Part shown: piece by piece, positions 17,966-25,965 of the stretch
Layout: the number at the start of each line of letters is the position of its first letter
Position numbering within the stretch: position 1 is the stretch's first letter
Assembly: GCF_003967195.1 (NCBI RefSeq)
Contig: NZ_AP018725.1
Span: forward strand, 3,034,001 to 3,098,000
DNA length: 64,000 nucleotides
Reading direction: 5' to 3'
Source: Sulfuriflexus mobilis
GTDB taxonomy: Bacteria; Pseudomonadota; Gammaproteobacteria; AKS1
Notes under the pieces: generated by a model
The model's input: only the letters and a program-made list of their open reading frames with translations
The model's database searches: none
What the model was told of the DNA's origin: nothing
Program-made: the position numbers and the translations under genes

Positions 17966-19444
17966 ATGAAATATAAAGACCTGCGTGACTTTATTCGCCT
18001 GCTTGAAGAACGCGGTGAACTGCTGCGCATTCAGCACGAGGTCGACCCGTATCTCGAAATGACTGAGATCTGTGATCGCACCCTGCGGGCCGCCGGCCCG
18101 GCGCTGCTGTTTGAAAATCCCAAGGGCTTTACTACCCCGGTTCTCGGTAACCTCTTCGGTACCCCTGAACGCGTCGCCCTCGGCATGGGCGAGGAATCCG
18201 TCAGCGCCCTGCGCGAGGTCGGCAAGCTGCTCGCCATGCTCAAGGAACCCGAGCCACCCAAGGGCATGAAGGACGCCTTTGAAAAACTGCCTGTCTTCAA
18301 ACAAGTGCTGAACATGTCACCGAAGGTCTTGAAAAAGGCCGCCTGCCAGGCGCACGTGCTGGAGGGCGATGAGGTTGACCTCTCCAGGCTACCCATACAG
18401 ACTTGCTGGCCCGGTGACGCCGGGCCGTTGATCACCTGGGGGCTCGTGGTCACCAAAGGCCCGGACAGGGAACGCCAGAACCTCGGCATCTACCGCCAGC
18501 AGGTCATCGGCAAGAACCGCGTCATCATGCGCTGGTTGGCCCACCGCGGCGGGGCACTCGACCTGCGCGACTGGCAGGCCAAGCACCCTGGTGAACCCTT
18601 CCCCATTGCCGTGGCACTGGGTGCCGACCCGGCGACCATACTCGGTGCCGTGACCCCGGTGCCCGACACACTCTCCGAATACGCCTTTGCCGGTCTGTTA
18701 CGCGGCGGCAAGACCGAGGTCATCAAATGCCTCGGCTCCGGGCTGCAGGTCCCGGCCAGTGCCGAATTTGTCCTCGAGGGCCACATCCACCCGGACGACA
18801 TGGCCGAAGAGGGCCCGTTTGGTGACCACACCGGTTACTACAACGAAGTCGATAGCTTCCCGGTCTTTACCATTGACCGCATCACGCACCGCCAGAATCC
18901 GATTTATCACAGCACCTATACCGGTCGGCCGCCCGACGAGCCGGCCGTGCTCGGCGTGGCCCTGAATGAGGTCTTTGTGCCGATCCTGCAAAAGCAGTTT
19001 CCCGAGATCACCGACTTCTACCTGCCGCCCGAGGGCTGTTCCTACCGCATGGCCTGCGTGAGCATGAAGAAGCAATATCCCGGCCACGCCAAACGCGTCA
19101 TGCTCGGGGTTTGGTCATTCCTGCGCCAGTTTATGTACACAAAATTCGTCATCGTCACCGATGATGACGTCAACGTGCGCGACTGGAACGATGTCATCTG
19201 GGCCATGACCACGCGCATGGACCCTGGTCGCGATACCACCATTATCGACAATACCCCGATTGATTACCTCGACTTTGCCTCACCGGTCTCCGGGCTGGGC
19301 TCAAAGATGGGTTTTGATGCCACCAACAAATGGCCCGGCGAGAGCACGCGTGAATGGGGTAAACCCATCGTCATGGACGAAGCCGTAAAAAAACGTATTG
19401 ATAATATCTGGTCGGAACTTAATATTGATACAATAGACAAATAG
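17966..19444 (+). CDS. ubiD: 4-hydroxy-3-polyprenylbenzoate decarboxylase
   Basis: UbiD is a prenylated-FMN-dependent decarboxylase of ubiquinone biosynthesis. The 492-residue protein matches the E. coli length (497) and has the N-terminal [19 protein letters not shown]. It also carries the substrate and cofactor motifs [22 protein letters not shown]-type and [11 protein letters not shown], with the conserved glutamates of the active-site ERE triad region (FVLEGHI, EEGPFG). It needs the flavin prenyltransferase UbiX, not seen in the window. Translation probably couples to the upstream SH3 gene (3-base gap). Confidence 0.95.
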   Translation: MKYKDLRDFIRLLEERGELLRIQHEVDPYLEMTEICDRTLRAAGPALLFENPKGFTTPVLGNLFGTPERVALGMGEESVSALREVGKLLAMLKEPEPPKGMKDAFEKLPVFKQVLNMSPKVLKKAACQAHVLEGDEVDLSRLPIQTCWPGDAGPLITWGLVVTKGPDRERQNLGIYRQQVIGKNRVIMRWLAHRGGALDLRDWQAKHPGEPFPIAVALGADPATILGAVTPVPDTLSEYAFAGLLRGGKTEVIKCLGSGLQVPASAEFVLEGHIHPDDMAEEGPFGDHTGYYNEVDSFPVFTIDRITHRQNPIYHSTYTGRPPDEPAVLGVALNEVFVPILQKQFPEITDFYLPPEGCSYRMACVSMKKQYPGHAKRVMLGVWSFLRQFMYTKFVIVTDDDVNVRDWNDVIWAMTTRMDPGRDTTIIDNTPIDYLDFASPVSGLGSKMGFDATNKWPGESTREWGKPIVMDEAVKKRIDNIWSELNIDTIDK

Positions 19445-19472
19445 GTCATAAGCAAAAAAACTGAGCGCCATT

Positions 19473-20144
19473 ATGAGACTTACTTTAAACCTGACTATTT
19501 ATCCCCTTGTCCTCCTTGCCTCACTTGGCATGCTGGCCAATATCGCCGTCGCCGCACCGGAAGATGCGCAGGCGCTGATCGTTGAACACTCCAATCAACT
19601 GGTCGACGCATTAAAGGCACAAAAAACGGCGATCAAGGCCGACAAACAGATCGCCTACAAGCTGGTCGATGATATCGTGCTGCCACACGTTGACTTTAAC
19701 CGTGTCGCCCGCCTGGTGCTGGGCAAGTACTGGCGATCGGCCAACGAGGAACAACGCCAGCGTTTTACCAGCGAGTTCCGTGCCTTTCTTGTGCGTACCT
19801 ATGTCACTGCCATGATCGAGTTTTCCGATCAAATCGTCTCACACGCCGATAGTGTGAAATACCTGCCATTCCGTAACAGTGACCCGAACGATGTCTCTGT
19901 GCGCATGCAAATCACCCTGCCGGACCGCCCACCGGCACAGATCAACTACAGCCTCTACCAGGACGGTGCTGGGAGTGAGTGGAAGATCTATGACCTGGCC
20001 GTGGAGGGCATCAGCCTCGCCACGACCTACCGCAGCTCGTTTGCCAGCCAGATCCGCCGCGAGGGCCTTGATGGCCTGATCAACAAACTCGCTGAGCGCA
20101 ACGCCACCGCCGACCCGAATCCCACTGGTACCGCCACAAATTAA
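19473..20144 (+). CDS. MlaC-family periplasmic phospholipid-binding protein
   Basis: This 223-residue protein has a cleavable signal peptide (residues 1-26, ending AVAAPE) and the MlaC/Tgt2 domain, including DIVLPHVDFNRVARLVLGKY, FTSEFRAFLVRTYVTAMIEF and the C-terminal WKIYDLAVEGISLATTYRS. MlaC shuttles phospholipids between the outer-membrane MlaA complex and the inner-membrane MlaFEDB transporter. Here it lies 28 bases after ubiD and not with mlaFEDB, so it may be a stand-alone paralogue. Confidence 0.88.
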   Translation: MRLTLNLTIYPLVLLASLGMLANIAVAAPEDAQALIVEHSNQLVDALKAQKTAIKADKQIAYKLVDDIVLPHVDFNRVARLVLGKYWRSANEEQRQRFTSEFRAFLVRTYVTAMIEFSDQIVSHADSVKYLPFRNSDPNDVSVRMQITLPDRPPAQINYSLYQDGAGSEWKIYDLAVEGISLATTYRSSFASQIRREGLDGLINKLAERNATADPNPTGTATN

Positions 20145-20262
20145 GCCTTCACGACTGGCATTTCTGCCCTACCCACGGTAAGTTTATGGCCTGCCCGGCT
20201 GGGACAGCGGGCGGGTAAAAGCCGTTATTAACGCGCATTCTAATAAGAATAGGGAGGCCGCT

Positions 20263-20901
20263 ATGCGCACGATCATGGTCATTAATGCAAAGGGCGGTTG
20301 CGGCAAGACCACCCTGTCTACCAATATCGCCGGCTTTTACGCCAGCAAGGGCCACCAGGTGGCCCTCGCCGATTTCGACCCGCAGGGCTCCAGTCTCGAC
20401 TGGCTCAAGGCCCGCCCCGAAGACCGCGCCCCCATTCACGGCATTGCCGCCTACGAAGGCACGCTGCGGCCGCCCCGTGATACCGATTACCTGATCCTCG
20501 ACGTACCCGCCGCTGTCCACGGCAAAATCCTCACCCAGCTCGTGCGCCGTGCCGAATCGCTGATTATCCCCGTGCTGCCGTCACCCATCGACATGCGCGC
20601 CTGTGCCCACTTTATTGAAGAGCTGCTGCTGGTCGGCAAGGTCAACCGTGACGAGGTCAAACTCGCCGTGGTCGCCAACCGCGTGCGTGAAAACACCCTC
20701 ATCTATCACAGCCTGGAAAAATTCCTCAAACGCCTGAAGATCCCACGCATCGCCACCCTGCGTGAAACCCAGAACTACATCCGCGCCGCCGAACGTGGCC
20801 TGAGCATTTTTGAAATGGCACCCTCACAGGTCGAGCAGGATGTCGAACAATGGAAGTCGCTGACGAGGTGGCTGAACAGCAAGCGTAGTGTTGTGGAGTA
20901 G
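20263..20901 (+). CDS. ParA/MinD-family ATPase without a ParB partner
   Basis: This 212-residue P-loop ATPase has the deviant Walker A motif KGGCGKTTLSTNIAG at the N-terminus, the Walker A' segment ALADFDPQGSSLDWL, and YLILDVPAA as Walker B. It is short, like orphan ParA proteins that position cell structures such as chemoreceptor arrays or carboxysomes. A good ribosome binding site (AGGGAGG) precedes ATG 20263. No parB or obvious cargo gene is adjacent; mlaC lies upstream and the AT-rich accessory block begins just after it. The cargo is unknown. Confidence 0.85.
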   Translation: MRTIMVINAKGGCGKTTLSTNIAGFYASKGHQVALADFDPQGSSLDWLKARPEDRAPIHGIAAYEGTLRPPRDTDYLILDVPAAVHGKILTQLVRRAESLIIPVLPSPIDMRACAHFIEELLLVGKVNRDEVKLAVVANRVRENTLIYHSLEKFLKRLKIPRIATLRETQNYIRAAERGLSIFEMAPSQVEQDVEQWKSLTRWLNSKRSVVE

Positions 20902-20987
20902 GTTCATTATAAAAGGATACTAACTCCTTTTATTTCTAGTCCGTTTTTTTGCAGCCTTTTTCCGATGGATTAAAAGCAATAATGGTA

Positions 20988-21077
20988 GCTAACATATTGT
21001 ATTTTTTGAATATAACCTCGCAATAGACGAGAAACACAAATGTAATAGACTGCATGCGGTCTAAATCACTGTTAGCG
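20988..21077 (+). other. attC-like inverted repeat at the left edge of the accessory block
   Basis: GCTAACA (20988-20994) pairs with TGTTAGC about 80 bases on, with an inner stem TAGAC/GTCTA. The outer boxes resemble the R''/R' boxes of integron attC sites, but no clear L boxes are present. It separates the parA-like gene from the first small ORF of the block, whose start follows within about 35 bases. Confidence 0.3.
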
Positions 21078-21108
21078 TCACAATAAGAAATATAGGTATT
21101 CATACACA

Positions 21109-21423
21109 ATGGATTTTCTTACGTTTAAAAGTTTTATTAGCACTGAGGCTCTAATAATATTTTATTACCTTGGCGCAATTATAATGCCTGTTGGGATATG
21201 GCTCTTACTTACCTGGCTTCTGCGCAAATATAAATTATTTAATACTGCATATGAAAGCGGGAAGGAAATAATATGGAAATCATTGAATAGAAAACAACAA
21301 ACTAAACTCGTAGCATTTTTCGTAACTTCATTTATGTTTATGGAGTTATTTTGGCGAATGTTTTTTGAATTTCTAATTGCCTACATGCAAATGCGGGATG
21401 CGTTATTACAAACTCAACTATGA
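21109..21423 (+). CDS. Small membrane protein, possibly DUF4282-like
   Basis: This 104-residue AT-rich ORF begins MDFLTFKSFISTEALIIFYY. It has two hydrophobic segments (about 14-38 and 66-90), and the ending RMFFEFLIAYMQMRDAL resembles the C-terminus of DUF4282 proteins, though I would not press the assignment. The stop at 21423 is followed 17 bases later by the best attC-like site in the window, the position expected for a cassette-borne gene. No strong ribosome binding site precedes the ATG. The GC content is clearly below that of core genes. Confidence 0.65.
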   Translation: MDFLTFKSFISTEALIIFYYLGAIIMPVGIWLLLTWLLRKYKLFNTAYESGKEIIWKSLNRKQQTKLVAFFVTSFMFMELFWRMFFEFLIAYMQMRDALLQTQL

Positions 21424-21440
21424 ATAAATCAAAGAAATAC

Positions 21441-21503
21441 GCTAATAAATCGTTCAATCAGACCGGCAAAAGACGCGTCTTCTGGGTAATTCAAGCGTTA
21501 GAG
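21441..21503 (+). other. attC-like site (best example)
   Basis: A 63-bp element starts GCTAATAAATCGTTCAATCA and ends ATTCAAGCGTTAGAG. The ends pair (CTAAT/GTTAG), and ACC/GGGT plus the palindrome AAGACGCGTCTT (21469-21480) form the inner stem. The half-sites closely resemble mobile-integron 59-base elements (…TCGTTCAAG… / …TCAAGCGTTAGA…). It lies 17 bases after one small ORF and 10 bases before the next, exactly like a cassette junction. Confidence 0.65.
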
Positions 21504-21513
21504 AAAATAAAAT

Positions 21514-21870
21514 ATGACAAGAGAATTTGCTAATCAGTTTGCATTAGAGTGGATTCAGGCCTGGAACAGTAAAGACATAAATACAATCATGTCACATTAT
21601 GCAGAAGATTTTGAAATGACATCTCCCATTATAATGAGTCTTGTCAATGAGGCAAGTGGCACTATAAAAGGCAAAGACGCTATAACAAAATATTGGTCCA
21701 AAGCCATTAAAACAAATCCTAATTTACACTTCACATTAGTAAATGTATTTATCGGTGTTACTAGTATACTTATTAATTACAAAGGTCATAGAGGTCTATC
21801 TTCTGAGGTTTTACATTTCAACGCAAACAATAAAGTTAACCGGGCATATGCGCACTATATTCAGGAATAA
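21514..21870 (+). CDS. NTF2-fold (SnoaL-like) protein
   Basis: This 118-residue protein shows the SnoaL/NTF2-like pattern: an N-terminal helix ALEWIQAWNSKDINTIMSHY, then YAEDFEMTSP, an insertion, GTIKGKDAITKYWSKAI and C-terminal beta strands ending KVNRAYAHYIQE. These cone-shaped proteins bind small hydrophobic ligands or act as isomerases and cyclases; the aspartate in the YAEDF element is often functional. The start lies 10 bases after the attC-like site, as in integron cassettes, where NTF2-fold genes are common. It is AT-rich and its substrate is unknown. Confidence 0.8.
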   Translation: MTREFANQFALEWIQAWNSKDINTIMSHYAEDFEMTSPIIMSLVNEASGTIKGKDAITKYWSKAIKTNPNLHFTLVNVFIGVTSILINYKGHRGLSSEVLHFNANNKVNRAYAHYIQE

Positions 21871-21875
21871 TTACT

Positions 21876-21963
21876 TTAATAAGGCAATAAACATAGGCCA
21901 CCTAGAGCCAGGGCCTATAATATAGGCTTCCACCCTAGACAGATGTTTATCGCAACATTATAC
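21876..21963 (+). other. Degenerate attC-like inverted repeat
   Basis: TTAATAAGGCAATAAACAT (from 21876) faces ATGTTTAT (21943-21950) and ATTATAC (21957-21963). ATAAACAT/ATGTTTAT is a perfect 8-bp pair and the outer TAAT/ATTA add four more. Inner GCCTAT/ATAGGC pairs lie between. The terminal box has ATT where active attC sites need GTT, so recombination activity is probably lost. Confidence 0.35.
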
Positions 21964-21978
21964 GCATAAGAGAACATC

Positions 21979-22656
21979 ATGGAATTATCCAATGTAATCC
22001 CCTGGGGGAGGTCATTTAAAGAATACAGGGAAATGTTTTCGTTATCTGACGATGATCTTGAAAAAAAACTACTAGGTTGTAGTGATGGGCCAGCTTGCTT
22101 TAATGCAGAGCTGACAAAAATTGGCGGCAGCATCGTATCCGTTGATCCAGTATATCAATTCAACGCTGAGCAAATTCGATCAAGAATTGATGAGGTTTAC
22201 CCTCAAGTAATGGAGCAAATGTCAAAAAATAAAGGTAACTATGTATGGAAAACTATCAGTAGTATTGAGGATTTGGGGCAAGTACGAATGAAGGCCATGG
22301 AAAAATTCCTGAGTGACTATGAAATAGGAAGGGAATCAGGAAGATATATTAATGCATCACTGCCAGTATTGCCGTTTGAAAGTGACGCATTTGATTTGGC
22401 CTTGTGTTCGCACTACTTATTTCTTTATAGTGAGCATATAAATCAAGAGCAACATATTTCCGCTATGAAAGAATTATGTCGTGTAGCCAACGAGGTTCGA
22501 GTTTATCCATTGTTATCACTTGATGGAAAAAAATCAAAGCATCTCCAGCCAGTGATCTCTGCTCTCAGGAAAAACGGTATTGATGTTTCGTTAAGGTCCG
22601 TGAAATATCTATTTCAAAAAGGCGCTACTGAAATGTTGGTGGCGAAATGCGTATAA
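21979..22656 (+). CDS. Class I SAM-dependent methyltransferase-like protein
   Basis: This 225-residue protein has a degenerate class I methyltransferase core. LLGCSDGPACFNAEL replaces the usual glycine-rich motif I, and GSIVSVDPVYQF gives the acidic residue at the end of strand 2. LPVLPFESDAFDLALCSHYL corresponds to motifs II-III with the familiar LPF..DAFDLAL pattern. It may have lost or shifted specificity. The stop codon overlaps the first box of an attC-like site (TATAAC, 22652-22657), a feature of cassette ORFs. It is AT-rich and not related to the TPMT gene nearby. Confidence 0.75.
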   Translation: MELSNVIPWGRSFKEYREMFSLSDDDLEKKLLGCSDGPACFNAELTKIGGSIVSVDPVYQFNAEQIRSRIDEVYPQVMEQMSKNKGNYVWKTISSIEDLGQVRMKAMEKFLSDYEIGRESGRYINASLPVLPFESDAFDLALCSHYLFLYSEHINQEQHISAMKELCRVANEVRVYPLLSLDGKKSKHLQPVISALRKNGIDVSLRSVKYLFQKGATEMLVAKCV

Positions 22657-22778
22657 CAAGGCAAATACACTCTAATCATAAATAAACTACGCGCCTTCGT
22701 CGCCCCACTTTTACTCGCCAGAGACTTGCAACATTAACCCTTTTGCGCACTTTGCACGCAAAAGGGTTAACGTTATAG
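22652..22778 (+). other. Possible long attC-like site overlapping the methyltransferase stop
   Basis: TATAACAAGGCAAATACAC (from 22652) and GTTATAG (22772-22778) are complementary over six bases and are 127 bp apart, a length seen in large attC sites. The first box contains the stop codon of the preceding ORF. The TATAACAAGGC string also begins the site after the DUF1272 gene. Against it, a strong 14-bp hairpin at 22734-22770 occupies the place where the L' box should be. Confidence 0.35.
22734..22770. repeat. Perfect 14-bp inverted repeat
   Basis: TTAACCCTTTTGCG (22734-22747) and CGCAAAAGGGTTAA (22757-22770) are exact complements around the 9-base loop CACTTTGCA. No T-tract follows on either strand, so it is not a clean intrinsic terminator. 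It could be an operator, a transcript-end hairpin for the methyltransferase gene, or part of the attC-like site it lies in. Confidence 0.7.
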
Positions 22779-23231
22779 TTGAGTATTACTCAGACGTCAT
22801 GTTGCCTTGCGCGCATAGTGCGAGTCCACAGATAGGCGCTATGCAGACAACATTGATAATCTCATATGGGCACAGTAGTTAGCGATTGTGTCATATCACT
22901 ATTAATTAATTTATCTTAACTTAATTATTCGTTGCTTCTTGTCCATCGCTATTTTGGTTAAAGCTACTGGTTAACCTACGGTGCTTGTAGGCACTTTGGT
23001 GCTGGCGCGATCTACGAAGAGCAAGCAAATTATGAATGAAATTCTCACATCCGGTTATCGGCTTGCAGAATTTTGTATTGGCAGGACTGAGAAATATTAG
23101 GATTATTAGGCGCAGATGAACAATAAAGTATAACCATGGTATTCACCTGTAATTCAAGGAGTCAGTAACAAACACGAATCATTAGTATTTTTATTTATTA
23201 TTTGTTTGTGTTCTGATTTCAGTTTTGTGAA
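22779..23231. other. Gene-free AT-rich stretch
   Basis: No credible ORF was found in these 450 bases. They hold two further short inverted repeats: TGAGT-ATT-ACTCA at about 22781-22793, and GCATAGTGC/GCGCTATGC at 22813-22821 and 22836-22844, the latter enclosed by ATGTTG/CAACAT. The stretch lies between the rightward methyltransferase and the leftward TPMT gene, and may be the remains of a decayed cassette. Confidence 0.5.
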
Positions 23232-23834
23232 TTATTTCTTTTCAAGATTAATAAATAGTTCAATACCCTCCCTGGGCTCAATAGAGTTGTAAGATTCCTC
23301 GAAGACCCGGATGTTGAAATACGGCCTAAAATACGTTTCGTATTCTTCTTTTGTGCCCCCATAAGGTGGGCCACTACCGAGTTCACAATTAAATAATACC
23401 CCGACCAATTTGCCATTGGTCGCCAGGAGTTCATGGGTTTTTTGCGCATAATCAGGCCGCAGACGGGGCTCGATGGCACTAAAAAAGGTTTGCTCTAAAA
23501 TAAGATCATACTGTCCTGCGTGGGCAAAAAAATCTCCATGAATAAGTTGTTGCGTCGGAAAATCCGGCATGCGCCTCAGTAAATTTTCAAAGGGCTTTTG
23601 CGTAAGCTCCATCGCATGGACGTTAGCAAAGCCCTGTTTGTACAAATATTCCACCTCATAGGCATTTCCGCATCCAGGTATCAGGATTTTCAAATCCTTG
23701 TTTTGCAGCTGGTCAATGTACGCCTTTAGGGGCGTGGAAATATCGCCAATATCCCAGCCTGTTTCTCCGGCATTATAGCGTTCTTCCCAATATTGCTGGT
23801 TGTGCTCTGAGTCTGTATTTATCATAGCGGCCAT
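23232..23834 (-). CDS. Thiopurine S-methyltransferase (TPMT) family protein
   Basis: This 200-residue class I SAM methyltransferase of the TPMT family (PF05724) has the N-terminal YWEERYNAGETGWDIG, motif I ILIPGCGNAYEVEYLYKQGF, the acidic strand-2 end VHAMELTQ, and YDLILEQTFFSAIEPRLRP. Bacterial relatives methylate thiopurines, selenium or tellurium compounds, or small thiols. The start may be ATG 23834 or ATG 23825 (MINTD); neither has a strong ribosome binding site. It runs opposite to the other genes in the AT-rich block. Confidence 0.87.
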   Translation of the reverse strand: MAAMINTDSEHNQQYWEERYNAGETGWDIGDISTPLKAYIDQLQNKDLKILIPGCGNAYEVEYLYKQGFANVHAMELTQKPFENLLRRMPDFPTQQLIHGDFFAHAGQYDLILEQTFFSAIEPRLRPDYAQKTHELLATNGKLVGVLFNCELGSGPPYGGTKEEYETYFRPYFNIRVFEESYNSIEPREGIELFINLEKK

Positions 23835-23903
23835 TTATTTATGATGTTCTGCTTATATTTCAAGGTATGCTCATGCATAGTATATAGAGACCCTATGTAA
23901 TAT

Positions 23904-23960
23904 CCTAAGCGATCAATACTTTTATTTACACTATAATATTTATCTTCTCAAGCGTTAACG
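23904..23960 (+). other. Partial attC-like site
   Basis: CCTAAGCGATCAATAC (from 23904) and CTTCTCAAGCGTTAACG (to 23960) resemble the two half-sites of a 59-base element. The string CTCAAGCGTTA matches the 3' half of classical mobile-integron sites as I remember them. The R boxes pair imperfectly (CTAAG against GTTAA). The next ORF starts 26 bases downstream, consistent with a cassette junction. Confidence 0.4.
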
Positions 23961-23985
23961 CCCGCTAGAATTCAAAGGAAAGATT

Positions 23986-24519
23986 ATGGGTTATTTTGAT
24001 AAAATTGCTGCGACTGCATTTAAAGAAGGAAAAAATGGTGAAACCCTTTACTTCCCGAATGGGATATTGGGTAAAGGCCGTTTAGTTGAAGACCCTGTCC
24101 GAAAAGAAAAGCTGTTTAAATTCCATAAGCGCTTAAATAAGTATTTCTTACCCTTGTGTATCCTATACGGGTTGCTGTTAGGTTTGAGCGGCGGAGTTTC
24201 ATTAAACGGTTTTATGCCTATTATAATAATCGGCCTGGTGGTAATAATGAGACAGCAGATTCTCATTAGAGGACTACCTGTTAAAAATGAGAAGCTGTCC
24301 GCAAAAGAGGCCATGACCTCGACATCTAAAGCGCTTCACCCTGCATGGGTACCCGTTATGTTTGTAGCCGGGATAATAGGAATACTTCTTTCCCTGTCTA
24401 TTCCGTTCTTTTTCGAAAAATCATTCAATGAGCTGCTTGGCTTAGTCGTTATTACCCTGACGCTTGGTATCGTTTCACTTGGAATCAGCTTGTATTTATA
24501 TAAAATACAAAAAATTTAA
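23986..24519 (+). CDS. Four-helix membrane protein of unknown function
   Basis: This 177-residue AT-rich ORF begins MGYFDKIAATAFKEGKNGET and has ribosome binding site AAGGAAAG. A soluble N-terminus of about 50 residues (YFPNGILGKGRLVEDPVRKE) precedes two paired membrane helices (about 54-86). A polar loop follows, then two more helices (about 116-138 and 148-173). The N-terminal phrase resembles small membrane proteins with a YFPNG...GRLV segment found in many bacteria, but I cannot name a family. It is the last gene of the accessory block and converges on the cydA-like gene. Confidence 0.7.
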   Translation: MGYFDKIAATAFKEGKNGETLYFPNGILGKGRLVEDPVRKEKLFKFHKRLNKYFLPLCILYGLLLGLSGGVSLNGFMPIIIIGLVVIMRQQILIRGLPVKNEKLSAKEAMTSTSKALHPAWVPVMFVAGIIGILLSLSIPFFFEKSFNELLGLVVITLTLGIVSLGISLYLYKIQKI

Positions 24520-24559
24520 TAAAGCCTTCAGTAAACAGGCAATAAAAAGAAGCTAACAT

Positions 24560-24584
24560 ATTATTGAAGCATTACTTCAATAAT
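24560..24584. terminator. Possible bidirectional terminator
   Basis: ATTATTGAAG-CATTA-CTTCAATAAT is a perfect 10-bp stem between the converging ends of the membrane-protein gene (24519) and the cydA-like gene (24604). It is AT-rich and the flanking T-tracts are broken, so termination may be weak. Confidence 0.45.
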
Positions 24585-24603
24585 TAATTCAATCTAATTA
24601 CCC

Positions 24604-25935
24604 TCAGGCGCAGGCCTCTCTCAGAATTGGCAGGCGTGATCGCCCGAGCAGCACCTGCCGGATGGCGATTAAGGCTAGTATTCCCAGCGCCGTATAACTG
24701 ACACTGAAGATTAGCAGTGAGGCAATAACCTGTTCATTGGACTGGGTGGTGACGGTCTGTACGGTTTTCACTATGCCGTAAATCGTCCAGGGCTGTCTGC
24801 CTGCCTCTGCCGCGGACCAGCCTGCGACAACGGCGATCAGGCCTGCCGGGGCGGTCAGCATGGCCAGGCGCAGGTACCAGGTCTTGCTTTCTATTTCAGC
24901 GCGTCTTCGTATCCATACGCCGATGACGGCGGTCACTAACATTATTATTGCCATGGCGATCATGATGCGGAATGAAAAAAATGTCATTGCCACATTAGGG
25001 CGTTCTGCTGGTGGCAATTCCTTCAGGCCCCGCACTTCACCGTCTGGATCGTGTTTGATGACCAGACTCAGTGCATACGGTATTTCAACTTCATAGCGAT
25101 TGCTTGCATTTTTTTGATCCGGAAGGGCAAACACCTTGAAACCTGCACCGCGCTCCGTTTCCCATTGCCCCTCGAGGGCGGCTATTTTCATGGGTTGGTG
25201 CTGGTAAACATCAAGCCCATGCAGGTCGCCGATAACAAACTGGGCAATAGAAAAAATCAGCCCGGCCGTCATGCCTATGTGCATACCTTTTCGCGCAACC
25301 CGATCGCCTTTGTGACGCAGCAACCGATAAGCAGAAAGCCCCATGATAAAGAAACTGCTGGCCATGAGCCCTGCCGTTATCATATGCAGATAGCGCAATG
25401 GAAAGGAGGGATTGAGTAACACCTGCAAGGCGGAAAAGACTTCGGCATGATCACCATTCCAGGTAAAACCCGCCGGCGTATTCATCCATGAGTTACGGCT
25501 GACAACAAAAAAGGCGGTCAGAAAGATGCCGAACGTAAACAGGAGTGTCGCCGCAAAGCGTTTGTAAGATCGCTGATTTTGCGTACAGAGCAGCATGACG
25601 CCAATGCAACCCCCTTCAAGCAGGGTGGCAAAGATCAATTCATAGTTACGGAAGGGAACCAGCGTATCTTCAAGCCGCCGATAAAAGCCGCCAAACAGGT
25701 TGTCGAGCTGCGCAGAGAGCGCCACGCCGGTTATGGCCGCCACGACATAGATGATCAGTAACAGTCGCAGCCATAAATTATAGCTATCCAGATAGACTCT
25801 GTCATCGGTGCGTAGCCAGCGCCAGTATAACAGGCAGAGATAGGTGGACAGGCCTATCAATAGCGTTGGAAAGATAATGTGAAAGCCTGCTGTCAGACCA
25901 AATTGCAGGCGGCTCAGGTTTGCAACCAAGTCCAT
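24604..25935 (-). CDS. Cytochrome bd-type quinol oxidase subunit I (CydA-like) without a CydB
   Basis: This 443-residue CydA homologue of the short Q-loop (CIO-like) type retains the heme ligands H19 (heme b595), H184 and M325 (heme b558), the proton and heme glutamates E99 and E107, and the AEAGRQPW motif (379-383). It should therefore bind all three hemes. Nine membrane segments are visible. The ATG has ribosome binding site GGGAG. No cydB follows: downstream is a converging unrelated gene, and upstream lie only a 31-residue ORF and a gene-free region. Either the partner is encoded elsewhere or this is a single-subunit bd-like oxidase. Confidence 0.88.
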   Translation of the reverse strand: MDLVANLSRLQFGLTAGFHIIFPTLLIGLSTYLCLLYWRWLRTDDRVYLDSYNLWLRLLLIIYVVAAITGVALSAQLDNLFGGFYRRLEDTLVPFRNYELIFATLLEGGCIGVMLLCTQNQRSYKRFAATLLFTFGIFLTAFFVVSRNSWMNTPAGFTWNGDHAEVFSALQVLLNPSFPLRYLHMITAGLMASSFFIMGLSAYRLLRHKGDRVARKGMHIGMTAGLIFSIAQFVIGDLHGLDVYQHQPMKIAALEGQWETERGAGFKVFALPDQKNASNRYEVEIPYALSLVIKHDPDGEVRGLKELPPAERPNVAMTFFSFRIMIAMAIIMLVTAVIGVWIRRRAEIESKTWYLRLAMLTAPAGLIAVVAGWSAAEAGRQPWTIYGIVKTVQTVTTQSNEQVIASLLIFSVSYTALGILALIAIRQVLLGRSRLPILREACA

Positions 25936-25965
25936 GGTTGATACTCCCGAATTTTAGAAGCACAC

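Noticed and set aside
20193-20212. Intrinsic terminator after mlaC
   Set aside because: The GCCC/GGCTG stem has a bulge and is not followed by T residues.
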